DNA of 64,000 nucleotides from Struthidea cinerea (taxonomy: Eukaryota > Chordata > Aves > Passeriformes > Corcoracidae): NCBI GenBank assembly GCA_013397865.1, contig VZTI01003657.1:120806-184805 (forward strand). Reading direction: 5' to 3'. Numbering within the stretch: position 1 is the first letter of the stretch; the number at the start of each line of letters is the position of its first letter. The translations under genes and the position numbers were made by a program. This document shows positions 38,501 to 50,500 of the stretch, piece by piece. Under the pieces are notes generated by a model. It did no database searches and was not told where the DNA came from. It saw only the letters and a list, made by a program, of their open reading frames with translations.

Positions 38501-41500
38501 TCAGAAGGATTTCCAAGAGACAGGGAGACTAACAGTGCCCAGTTCTGTGCCAAGCACAAGGGAGCTGCTGCTCAAGATCTAAAGCCAGATAGAAAGGGAG
38601 ACTCCAAACTCCTCCCAGCCTCCTCCTCCTCCAGCAATGGGCACTGAGCTGCCCTTGCCAGCTCTTGGGGACAGTTGTGAAATGCTCAAACTACCCAACA
38701 AACTTGAGGTGCATAAAAGCACACACTGTGTTAACAACAGCTGAAAGGTAAAAGCTGGAAAATGCCTCTCTCCAGGCAAGGATTTGTGCTGCCAGACTTG
38801 GGAACCCCTTTCCATTCAAGTTCTGTCACTACCAACAGCTCCTGGGAATGGTGCTCTCAAACAGATGCTCCATTTTTAGCAAAAACGTAGTTCATTAGGA
38901 TTGGATTTAAAATAAAGGCTCCACACTTCTTGTGGGCGGCTGATTTAAGAAATACATTTTTTTTTCCAATAACAATTCCCATTAGTCACCAGGATTTGTA
39001 CAGCAACACATGCCAGCCACCATTCAAGGAAAATAAATGGTCTTGAAATAATAGTGAAATGCTGCATGTGAACTGATCATTCAGTGACAAGGCAGCAGTG
39101 ACACTTCCCTCTGCGGTCCATTAGGGAACAAACACATGATAATAATCACAGTGCCATGAAGAAATTCACTCTCTGAGCTAAAGAGGCCATTAAAAAAATA
39201 AAGCAAACAAAACCAATCCATTGGAGAGAGTAATCACAGAAGGAGAAAGAATGGTCTGAAGAAATTCAGTGTAGGCAGCTTGTGTTTGCATCATTGCTTT
39301 AGCACTCCTGTGAACTTTAGCATAGACATGATCAGCACAAATTGAGATTCTTGTACATAGATACAGACAAGACTCATGGTGCAGAATAAATATTTACCTA
39401 TGAAGCACTCTAAAAAGGCACAAATGTATGCTACATGCGCTAGTGGCTAAACACTACTCACTCTAAAGGCACTAAATACTGCGGAGAATCATCTGCATCA
39501 AGGCTATTTCTTTTGCTGCAAATTCAGCAATTTGAAAGGGATTACAGACACTGTATGCCCAATTCTTATGCTGTTAAGTATGACAAAAATAGAGATCTTA
39601 TTAATAGCATTTCCAAATAGTACATCAGGGATTGTTATAACCAGTATAAATAAAGCAGTTCATAGGCTGGGAACAATGAAATGCTGAAATAAGTAATATT
39701 CACAGTTTTCCATTTCTGAAATTTATTGGTAATTTTATGTGACAGTGATTCAGTTTCTATAAACAAATATAAGCAGATTGAAAATAAATCTGCATTAAAC
39801 ACTACATAACTACTTTTGCCCATTCTGTTGGGTTTTCACAGCTAGAAACTTGCTCACAGCTCCTGGGAGAACAAAGGCATTTTCCCCCCGAATGATCAAA
39901 TAAGTTACATCTCCTTGAAATGAGCAAATGCGTTTCAAGCTGTCAATTTAAACCAAGCCTAGCTTAGTCTTGCAGGGAAAAAATGAAGAGTCTAAGAGCC
40001 ACAAGCTTCAATAACACATGAGAGAGCATGAAAGCCAGCAGGTCCATGTGTTATTGGACAGTCACGGCCACTAACCTCACTTACAGAAAACAGGGTTGAA
40101 ATAAATCATTGGACTTCCATACAACCAAGAGATAATTTAATTTTTTTTTTATAGTGGCCCTGTAACTATCTCCCCAAGCTCTGCTTTATCCAAATATCAG
40201 ATTTAGAGGTCACATATCTTGATTCCATGAACTATCATTACAGACAGTTCAGAGAAGCTTCCAGAGGCTCTAGGGAGTGCTCCACAACCAAGGCACAGAA
40301 TTCCTGTCCATCAGGGGTTGCTCGTGATGCTCAAGACTGCATTCATTAAATAATTTAGAATAAATGTGCAGAACCTGTTTGCAACACTTTGAATTTCACA
40401 GGTCCAGCTACTTTAATTGTGCCAATTTCAGCATTTCCAGGACTAGCAGATATTATTTTTCCTGCACATGACACCATAAGCTGCCACTTGCCTCCCACCA
40501 AATTTTCCTTGGCTCTTTGACAAAGCACATTCCCACAGCACACTCGGGACGGCGTTGTAAGTGGGGTTAGCGACTGTGTAGCAACGGTATGGGCTGATCA
40601 CACCATACTCAGACTTACAACATATTCCCTAGCCTCAATGGCACACGTGGGTGTCCCTAAAGTCCTCTTCATGAGTTCTTTGTGAATATACAAAGACTGT
40701 GTCTGCTGGTGAGTCAGCAAGAGAAAACACACATTGGTTACACCGGGGACGAGCGCGGCACCTCTGTGTTCACTGCTTCTATAGCAAAAGACAGCTTGGT
40801 GTTTAACTACCCTCAAAGTGCAGAGCGGGAGCCTCCTGGGAATCAGGTGAATAGTAAGAGTTCAGCATGCTCAGAGAGATCAGAAGATATGGTATTTTTA
40901 AATGCTTGTTTAAATACCAAGGTCAGAAGCCATCTCTCTCAGTGCTAGAACAAGCCATGGCTTTAGTGACCCCACCCAGCAAAAAGCCCCGGTCTCGGCA
41001 CAGAGAGAGACACTTAGGTTAGAACAACAAATATTCCCAGGGCAGGGCACAGAGCAGGTTGGAGAGGGGGTGGTTTGCTTGCTGTCTCTGCATGCTCACA
41101 GAACAACAACGTACTGCTCAGTGGGGCAGATTCCGAGCTCGGTGTCGAGGGACAGGAGTGCACAGAGCGTCAGAGGGGACGGGCGGGGAGGGACAACAGC
41201 AACGGGTGCAATGGAAATAAAATCACATTGTAATGAAGTCAACAACTTCCACTAAAAAGGAAACCACAAAATTTCCTCCGTGTGCTTTATGGAACTTGGA
41301 TACTGGCAGCAATGTCTGCCCCAGCTGCCACACCATCCTCTCTGCTCAGTCACTTCCCGGGCTCGGGGGCAAGGGAGGAAAACCAAGTCCACACAGCGCA
41401 CACGGAGTCATTCAAAGGTGTAAGTTCTACCCCTGGATGTTGTTAGTTTGGAGGATTGCTCTTTAAAAAAAGGTGCTGATGTTACTGCTGCTACAGCAAT

Positions 41501-44500
41501 GAAACAAAAGAACACAAAATTAGTATCAACCAGCAGAATACCGAGTTTCCTTTGTCCTCAAAATGGAATTAGAAAAAGCAGAGCAAGCATAAATGAAATT
41601 ATAAGTTATGTAACTGGTTCCTCATTCTTTGTGCTCTTCTGGCTTTAACTTCCCTAAAGAGATGAAGTTGATTTGAAGTGTTACACTAATTTTATAGCGT
41701 CTTTTTAAGCAGCTATTAGAAAAAACACTCACAATGTGTTTTTTCCCTTTCTCCTAGTTCTGATCCATAATAAGTGCTCTAACAGTTTTATGGTATTGTC
41801 TATAATGGACATTTCTGCTGCTGGGGTTAGAAGAAAAAAGATTTGAGGAAAATACAAAAATGTGATTGGAAAACCATAGACACTGACAAGAGTCAGCACC
41901 TAAATATTTAATTTTTTTTTTTAAACAGACTAGGATTTCGTATTGGCAATGACCACTGATACTGGTATCAGTGCCTCCACATTACCCTTGCATCTGTTGT
42001 GAATTGTTCAGGCATCTGTTTCCTTCCATGAAAACAAGATTCACTGGATTTTTGGTTTGGAAGCAAAATTAAAACCAGACTGGGCACAGGATATATCACA
42101 GCTAATTATATAATTTGTTTTGACAGCCACCAGTGATTTTGCCAAATGCAACATAAGATGCTAAACCAAAATTTTTAAAGGAAATTGCTAAAACACACTG
42201 CCTCTCCAGGCACATTCTGATCTCACAGATTTCATGGAGGAGTTGTATGGGAATCCATTCATGTGTTATGTTTCAAGGATCAATTACAATGTGCAATTCC
42301 TGCTGCTGGAATTTATCCCGCTATGGTCTTAGGACCCGCTCGTGTCAAATAGTTACTTTTCTTTTCCTTATTCCTTAAGACAGTGCAAAAAAGGAGCGTG
42401 ATCCCATTTTTTCTGAAGCAAACTTCTTTCCCTGGCTTTGTAGGATTTGAGAGCTCAGGTTATCAAGAAATGCAGGAAGCACCTGCTCGGCAATTTGGCT
42501 GAAAACTCTAAAATAAGACTTAAAGAGCCTTGTGGGCACCTTCACTGAAGGTGTCTGGAGTGGAATTCTGCCAAGGAACAAACCCAGCAGTGCAGAGACC
42601 ATTCAGAGCAAATGAAATGATCCAGAGTCCAAACCCCTGTTACACTGCGCTGCCCTGCGGGTCCCTGCACGACCTTCCAAAAAGTTGCTTCCCTGATGTA
42701 CAGACCCAATAGTCTTCTGTGCTGAGGAGAGTCCTGCCCTACATCCTCCTCACTCCTCTGGTAACATCACAATCCAGTATTCCTGACATTAATGCTCATG
42801 CTCCTGAGCAAAATGAAGATGTTTTTGGATTTTACAGGGGAATGGAAAAGAACAGAGTAAAGGAAATCTTACTAAACTTAATAAGGTTAAAGCAGAATTA
42901 ACAGTATTGTCTAGCTGTACCTAATAAAACAGGGGTCATATCAACTGAAACAAACACCACCCACTCCTTTTTCACCTGAAAAATTGAAAGGATTTGTGGG
43001 TGGTTCTTGATTTCCTTTTTGCCTGGTTAGAATGATTTTATTTTTGAAGGTCATATGGCCTTTGATGATCTCTTAGTCTGATCATGTGTAAAATACAAAT
43101 CACCAAGGACCTATAAAATGTGAATTTGACAAGTCTTCAAATGAGACAGAGCAAGCTGCCAGAGGTGTGCAGCCTCTCCTCCTCCTCCTCCATATCTCTG
43201 GGTGATCCAAGGGGCCTGAATTCATCCTCTGGGATAAGAGATGATGATCTGAACACTGGACTCCAAGTCCACAGGATGAGTCAGGCAGGAAAAGTATTTA
43301 CATACAAACATCCTGGTAGCTGACAGGGGAAGGAAATGAACTAGAAAAAGAACACAGTGAAAGGTTTAAATGAAGATTTAGCAATAGCCCTTCCTTGCAC
43401 ACTCTAAATGAATGTGACAGCAGAAATTTGAGGGATTCCAGAGAACACTACAAGGACATTGCTCTCATTACTTTGCCTTTCACACAAAGCACTTAAAACA
43501 ACATGACATGCAGAATTCTTAAGGTGTGCTTGGATTTCTTAGGGAGTTAATACATAAAATAATGGCCTTCCTTCAGGAAATAGTAAAAGCAATTAGCTAT
43601 AATTGCTTATATGGCCAAGTAATCACTCAATAGGAATTTGTACCTTTGAAATACAAACTGGTGAAGTGCCCATGGAACTACAAACCAGTATTTTTAAGTC
43701 AAGTAGGAAATATTCAGCACTATTTCCAACATTCTATTCTCTGAATGGCACTATGGAGCATTAGATTGCAACACCTCCTGACCTCCAGCAGTGCCCTCAC
43801 CCCAAAGTGACCCAGCACTGCCCAGGACAAGGAGGACTCCAGTTGCCACCCTTGGAGTGGTGCCACCACCCAGCACATCCTCAGCTCTGCTGCTGCACAA
43901 GCAGAACTGAAAGTCTGTCTCCTCCTGAAAAAACCACTGAGAAAAGCTGCTCGGAGCCAAACTGCAACTGAGGAAAGGAGGGACACGAACAGTACCTGCC
44001 TTTGGGCAGCTTAGAAACTTCCCACTTCCCCAGTGAAACAGGGATGGGAAGAAATGGGATTTTTTGGGTTCTGAGTGTCCCATTAAATGGCAATTTCCTA
44101 GCAAAGAACTGAAACTGTTTAAAACATCTTTATTTTTAACTGTCCTGTCTGTAACCAGATGAGACAGTGCATTGTTTACAGCACTGTTCTCAGTTCTTTG
44201 TAACCACCCACTGAAGTTCCCCAAGGAAATCATCTCTGCTTTTATACAGCTCCAGTTCTCTGTCCTAAATGAGTGCCTGGAGCAGAATTTGGGCTTTTTA
44301 AAGTAGTCACTTCCTCACTGTTACTGTCTGCTCTAAAAACCATCTAAAATACTGAACACTTTTGTCTCCGTCCTGTAATTTTTACAGGAGAAAATAATTC
44401 TAAGGACCTTCACCTAGGAGGCAAAGCCATGCTGTGCCAGCAAATTTTCAGTACAACCACGCCATGTGTGAGTCTCTGGGAAGATAAAGTCTTACTTTTG

Positions 44501-47500
44501 TTTGAAAAATGGAAAATTTTATCTCAGGGACCTGACATTTTATTTACTGCTTATGAAGACCACCAATGAGAGGATTTAATTCAACACAAACCCTTCAACG
44601 TGGGTATATGAATATAACCACAGCTGCTGTCAGCAACAGGAACAGCAGCTGACCTGGAAAAACTCAGGTCATATTTCCTTCTTTATCAGCAGCAAAGGAG
44701 ACAAGGACACTGAGCTTGGAACAGTGTGGATGTGTCACAAAGTGTTGGTCCAGTGTGACCTAAACCCAGTGAATCCCCAAATCAGCCATGGAGGCTTTCA
44801 GCACTTTATGCATACAGCGCTCAAAGCAGCATTAACACACTGCACTGCAGCTGCTGGCAGGGGAATCCCAAATCCTGCTCCCTCAGAACCTCTCCTCTGT
44901 CATCTGGAGCTTGCATACTGCACTGACAAAGCTTTTGCACACAGAATGTAATTTTAAACTGTGCATCATGGCGCTGGGAATTGTGTCCCAGTCTCCTCTG
45001 ACCTGGCAGCCCTGGTTTAAAGCACACATGGACCACGGAAACTACTTTATTATCACCCAGAATCAGTTCACCTTTCTCATCTCACCAGTTTCTTATCCAA
45101 AACTCAGAGTTACTACACATACTAACACTGCAGCACCTGAACCACGAGCTGAGGCCCAGCGAACAGAACGAAAAGTTCCCACTGCTCCAGTGAGAATGCC
45201 ACATCATTCCAGGGAAATGCCTGAACTTTCACCAGTTGAAATCACAATTATTTTCTAGAATCCCTCCTAATTTACTCTTCTCCTCCTGACACAGACAATG
45301 AGCTGAACCCACCCTGCAGAGAGAAGCACTAATGACTTTGACTTCTACATGAGCATTACTCAATGTTCAGCTCCTCCTTCCGTATTTTGTCCAATCCCTC
45401 CCTCCCCCGAGACACCCAGATGGGTAATTTCCATCAGCAACTGTACTTTTTGTGGTTTCGTTGTGGGGGTTTTGACTACGAATGGCTTTGTAGGTTGGGA
45501 ACCCTTGGATTTGTCTGCATGTTATGATAAAACACAATGGAACCGTTCACAAAACAAAAGTTTTTACATAACAGAACGTGCAATAAAAGCGCAAGAAAGA
45601 AAAGAAAGAGAGAGAGAGAGAGGTATCCAGAGGAGAACTTACCCCGCGCTTTAGGCTCCTGAAGCAGTGGATTTTGGGTTTGGAGGTCATGAACTCGTTG
45701 AAGCGATGGGAGAGGGGTTCCTTTTGCTGCTTGGGAGACTGGGGGCCGTTGGGAACAGCAGAGGGTGAGGCAGAGGCAGGGGGAGGAGGAGGGGGCTGAT
45801 GGGGGGATGTTAAAAGGGACATAAGCTACGTATAAGAGATGGAGAAGTGACAGAATAAAAACCAAAATAAAAAGATAAAACACAAAACGAAAATAAGCAT
45901 CAAAACCAATATTTGAAATCCAGAGAAAAAACCAATTAAATAATTAAATATTAAAGGCCATGGTTCAAAAGAGGGGAGAAAGCAGTAGTTAAGAGTCGTG
46001 TTAAATGAAGAGTTGTGATAAATGAAAGTTTTAGTAAGTGATGCAACAGAAGAGTAACACAAAAGTATTTTGAAGGAAGCTCATGCAGACTCTTCCATGC
46101 AGCACTATCCCCATAAATTGCCCTGTTCTGCTCTGTGGACAGCTCGGAATAATGCATATGGATAGAGCTTTCAAATACCTGAATTTAAATGGATCAGATA
46201 AGGAAGGTACCTTAGTGCCCAGTAGCGTTTCTATTATCTGGAAAACAACAAACCACATTCCTTCCTGCTTCCAAATCATACCTCAGCAATGTGCATCACA
46301 CTTCACTTGTACAAATTATTCTATGAATTTGCTCAGGAGTTAGTCCTGGTTGTGGTTTTATTCTGGCTACACTGATGTAAGCACCAGACAGCGAGTCCTC
46401 CGTCACACCAGCACTACAGGAATGACCCCTTGTGAACGGGGGGTTTTTTAAACTCAAATTGGTTTGGTAAAGGGTCAGAGCAAGAGTGACGTCAAAAAAA
46501 TGAAGCTCTTCTGGGCTTTCATCAGTGTTACTGAAACCTGATTGAGTCCAGTCCCCCTGACACGTCCTGGTAACCCCAGATAAATGCTGCCATGCATTAT
46601 GGTGTAGGGTATGACAGTGGAATGAAAAAAGTTTAATGGATACATAAGTTAATATGGTCCTTTAAAAAGTCAACTGCTCAGTTAGTTCTGCTTCATTAGT
46701 TGTGCTTCAGAGTGAATCCCAGCAATTCCCTGTTCCCAGCCACCCACCTGCTGACCCCAGTGCACAGACTGGAAAGACAACGCAAATGGAAAGCCAAGGA
46801 GAGTTTGAGGAGTGTCAAAACAGTAATGCCACATTGAAGCTTCCCACAGTAACAATGTTAGTTAGCACACATGGCACTAGGTAAGTGGTTTACAACTCCT
46901 TCACTGAGTTAGGAACAGAAATGGACCATGGCAGAGACATGACAAGTTAAATTAATTTAAAAACTGCAACATAATTAATTAAATTATACAAGAAAAAAAT
47001 TAAAGTTATAAAGAAACTTAAGTAACCAAAGACTACAACAAAACACCATATTAAGACATCAGTTATTAACTTTCTAAATCTCAAATTCTCTTCAAAAAAA
47101 ACTGAACTTGCCAAGATCACTAGACAAGACACAGGTTATTGACAAAACACATACTAGCACCAAGCTCACGTTTGCAAATCAGTACCTTATTTTTCTTGAT
47201 GAATGGCCATAACTTGCCCTTGGATTTGCTACCAAACTTGGGCTCTGACTTCCCATCCCCTCTGGAGTTGGAAAGGCTGGATTCGGACACCGTCCTCTTC
47301 ATGGGCTGCGTGAAATCCTCAAAGTCGATGTCTCCCGGAGGCTCGAACCCTGACTTAAAGGCTTCTATTACCATCTGGGAATCCTGGAGTGGGACAGATG
47401 CAGCACAAGTGTAAACATCTCAGGCGAGGCTTGTCATCAAATTGGTGGCACATTAAGGCAGAAAAAGAAAGTTTGTCTATGTGGGACCAACGCTGAGGGT

Positions 47501-50500
47501 GACCAGGCTCATTCCTGGGAATGAACGCCCTTCCAGAGCCCAGGATCAATACAAATCTCTCTGCCTTCTGCTGACAAGGAGTAAGAGCTTATGAACTTTA
47601 CTGACTAGAAGAGCGAATCACACTTCAGTAAGTGGCTCATAACAAAGATTTAAGGTACAGATTTGCTGGGACACAGCTGTTAGCAAATCAGAGGAAAATC
47701 CCAATAAAAACTCCTATATAACAGAGCTCTCGTGTGATCACTCTGCCACAAGTTGACAAGTTGGTTGTGAATTTAGTGATAGTAAAAGGCTGTAAATGTT
47801 TAACGAGCTTTACTCAACATCTGAGCAGTCCAAGGTCACACCAGCCTGGCACCCTGGTGTGGGAGCCACTGAACCCACATTCCCTTTTGGCACTGCTAGG
47901 AGGGATCCAAGTCAGCCACAAACTGGCTGTAGATTCTGTACAATGGCTTTACTCTTTTGTTTTGGACAGAGGGAAAAGAAAAAAAAACACAATCAAAGCA
48001 AACCCAATCCATAGCATTTCTCCTACTCAAGTCTGCAAACAAAATTAATTATACATAAGATCAAATTCAGACCTCAGCTTGCCAAATGCATTTAAATCTA
48101 ATGGACTCAGGAAAAAAATATCCTAACAGACTTCTTATCTACTTGTTTTCTTGGGAAGAGAGATTTTTATGTTATACTCTAACAACTGTATTCTCAGATC
48201 AGTAGAGAAACTGTGCCTTGGCACACAAATACCTTATTATTCTTTAGAGAAGATCATCACTGCCCTGTTACACAAAAATAACTTGTTGCTTTGAAGGCAT
48301 TTCACAGGTTCTCTGAATGGCTGTAGGTACAATGCCATTCAGGAGAAATCTAGTGGGATATAAACATATCCAGAGGCCAGGCTCAACTGAGCAAAACTCA
48401 AGATATAGGAAAAGCTCCACATGGATTTAAGATCCTCAGTCTATCTCAGGTGGCACCATGAAATTCCTACACGAGTTAGGGAGACAGAACAACACTTTCC
48501 TTTATCCCATCCTTTTTTGACATTAGAACTTCCCGAGATCTAAACTTAAAGATGTTTTTAGTGATAGACATGAAAGCAAGATGAAGAAGGGTTAGAGAAG
48601 AGGGGGAAAGAGTGAGAAAGGCTGAGACAATTGGGATTGTTCAGCCTGGGAAAGAGAAGGCTTTGGGGTGACTCAACTGCTGCCTTCCAGCACCTAAAAG
48701 GAGCCTACAGGAGATGGAGAGAGACTCTTTACAAGAGCCTGGAGTCTGTGGATGCCCCATCCTTGGAAGTGTTCCAGGCCAGGCTGGATGGGGCTTGGAG
48801 CAACCTGGAACAGCAGAAGGTGTCCCTGCCCATGGCAGGGGGTGGAGCTTTAAGGTCCCTTCCCACCCAAACCATTCTCTGATTCCAAGAGATTCCACCA
48901 TGTTATATTAAATACTCCACTGGTATTTTATCCTATGCATGGAGCTTCTCACTTTTTCCCCTCTGAATTTTACAGCGTTCCTTCCATTTATTCAAAACAT
49001 CTTTCCACTACAATGGAGTTAAAAATAACCAGCATGCTCCATATATCACAGAGATAATGTCATAACAGGAACTCCAAACCCATAACAAACTCGGTTTATC
49101 TGCTGCTAGAGCCCTCTGAATCAGGTTCTGCACAGGTTCACCGGGCAGCCACCACTGCTCACACTTGCAATAGGACCTTTGTGTTGTTCAAGTGGTTAGA
49201 AAGGGGAAATGGAAAAAAACTTATTTAAAACTGCCTTAGAAACACAGTAACAGCTAACCAGTATTCCCTGCTAAATCCAGGCAGTTTCTGCTGGTATTAA
49301 CAGGGATGCTATGCAGTGCAGTGAGGGCATAAAGCAATCCTATTTACACAGTAGCACAGTTAGTAGCTAATCCAGCACTTTCATTAGGACCAACAAAATT
49401 AGAAATTACTGCTCCAGAGATGAAAAAATCCTTGGTGATATTTAAGAAAAAAGAACTCTTTATGAACATAACTGTTTCCCGATAGAACACACTAAACCCT
49501 TTGTAGCTGCTCAGTTATATCAAACAGATATAACTGTTTTGGTTAAATACATTTTTGTCAGCACAGAGTTTACAGGAGGTCCTGGTAAATTCAGTTATCA
49601 ATGCTCAAAGTCATCATTTTCCAATGTCACACTTGTGTATGAGCCACCAACTGGACTTATTTGTGTGTAAGAATATAAAATTCACCCTGATTCAAACACC
49701 CAGCTTAAGTTTCATGAGTGTTTTGCTAAGAAGGCTCGGGCAGAGTGTAGGCTGAGATATGAATCTCTCCAGCTGAATTTCACCACACGGCACCAAAAGC
49801 TGTACCTCAAGCAGGGTATGTTGTTCTAACATGGGGATCTGTGCCCCAATTCCCCCTTTTCCCACTCAGAGAGTGATTTTCAGATTCTTGAGTTTCCTGT
49901 GCTGCTCTCTGTGAGAGCAAATGCCGAAGAGAAGAGGAGAGGATTAATTTCAAAACTTCAGCCTCGGGCTTATTCTGCCAGTTCATAGCTCCGGGCACTG
50001 AACAGCTCAGAAAAGATTCCAGTGAAAAACATGTATGGGAAATGCAAACAGGCAGCAAGACACGCTGTCAGCATTTGAAGCACTAATGTGATCCATGAGA
50101 AAGGCTGGAAGAACAGAGGCTTCATGTAGGAAGGGAGCAGATCATTCTGCAAACCAGACAGAAAACACTTTTGCCCTTGTGGTCACTGTACATCAGGAAG
50201 CTCAACTGAAATCTTTATCAGCCTTTCTATCAGAGAGGCTTCTTTGCATCCTGTGAAGGAAAATGATGTTCAGAAATCAAGATTTACTCATTTACAGATT
50301 GCCAGCAAACCTCAAACCTGCAAGGAAATATTTTACAGAAAGATTTTGCAATAGTTCAGGTAGCCAATACTTTAAATATTTTCATTATTATAAAGTTATC
50401 TGCAATTAAGGCATTTCTGAAACATTCAGTTTTCTGACTATGAGTCATAGAAACCACTTTCATAAGAATTGGTGATTAAGTATCTGAAATTATGTCCAAC

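Noticed and set aside
40355..40543. 62-codon minus-strand frame with protein-like look
   Set aside because: No family match, no flanking splice signals convincing enough, and it is in the FNBP1 intron.
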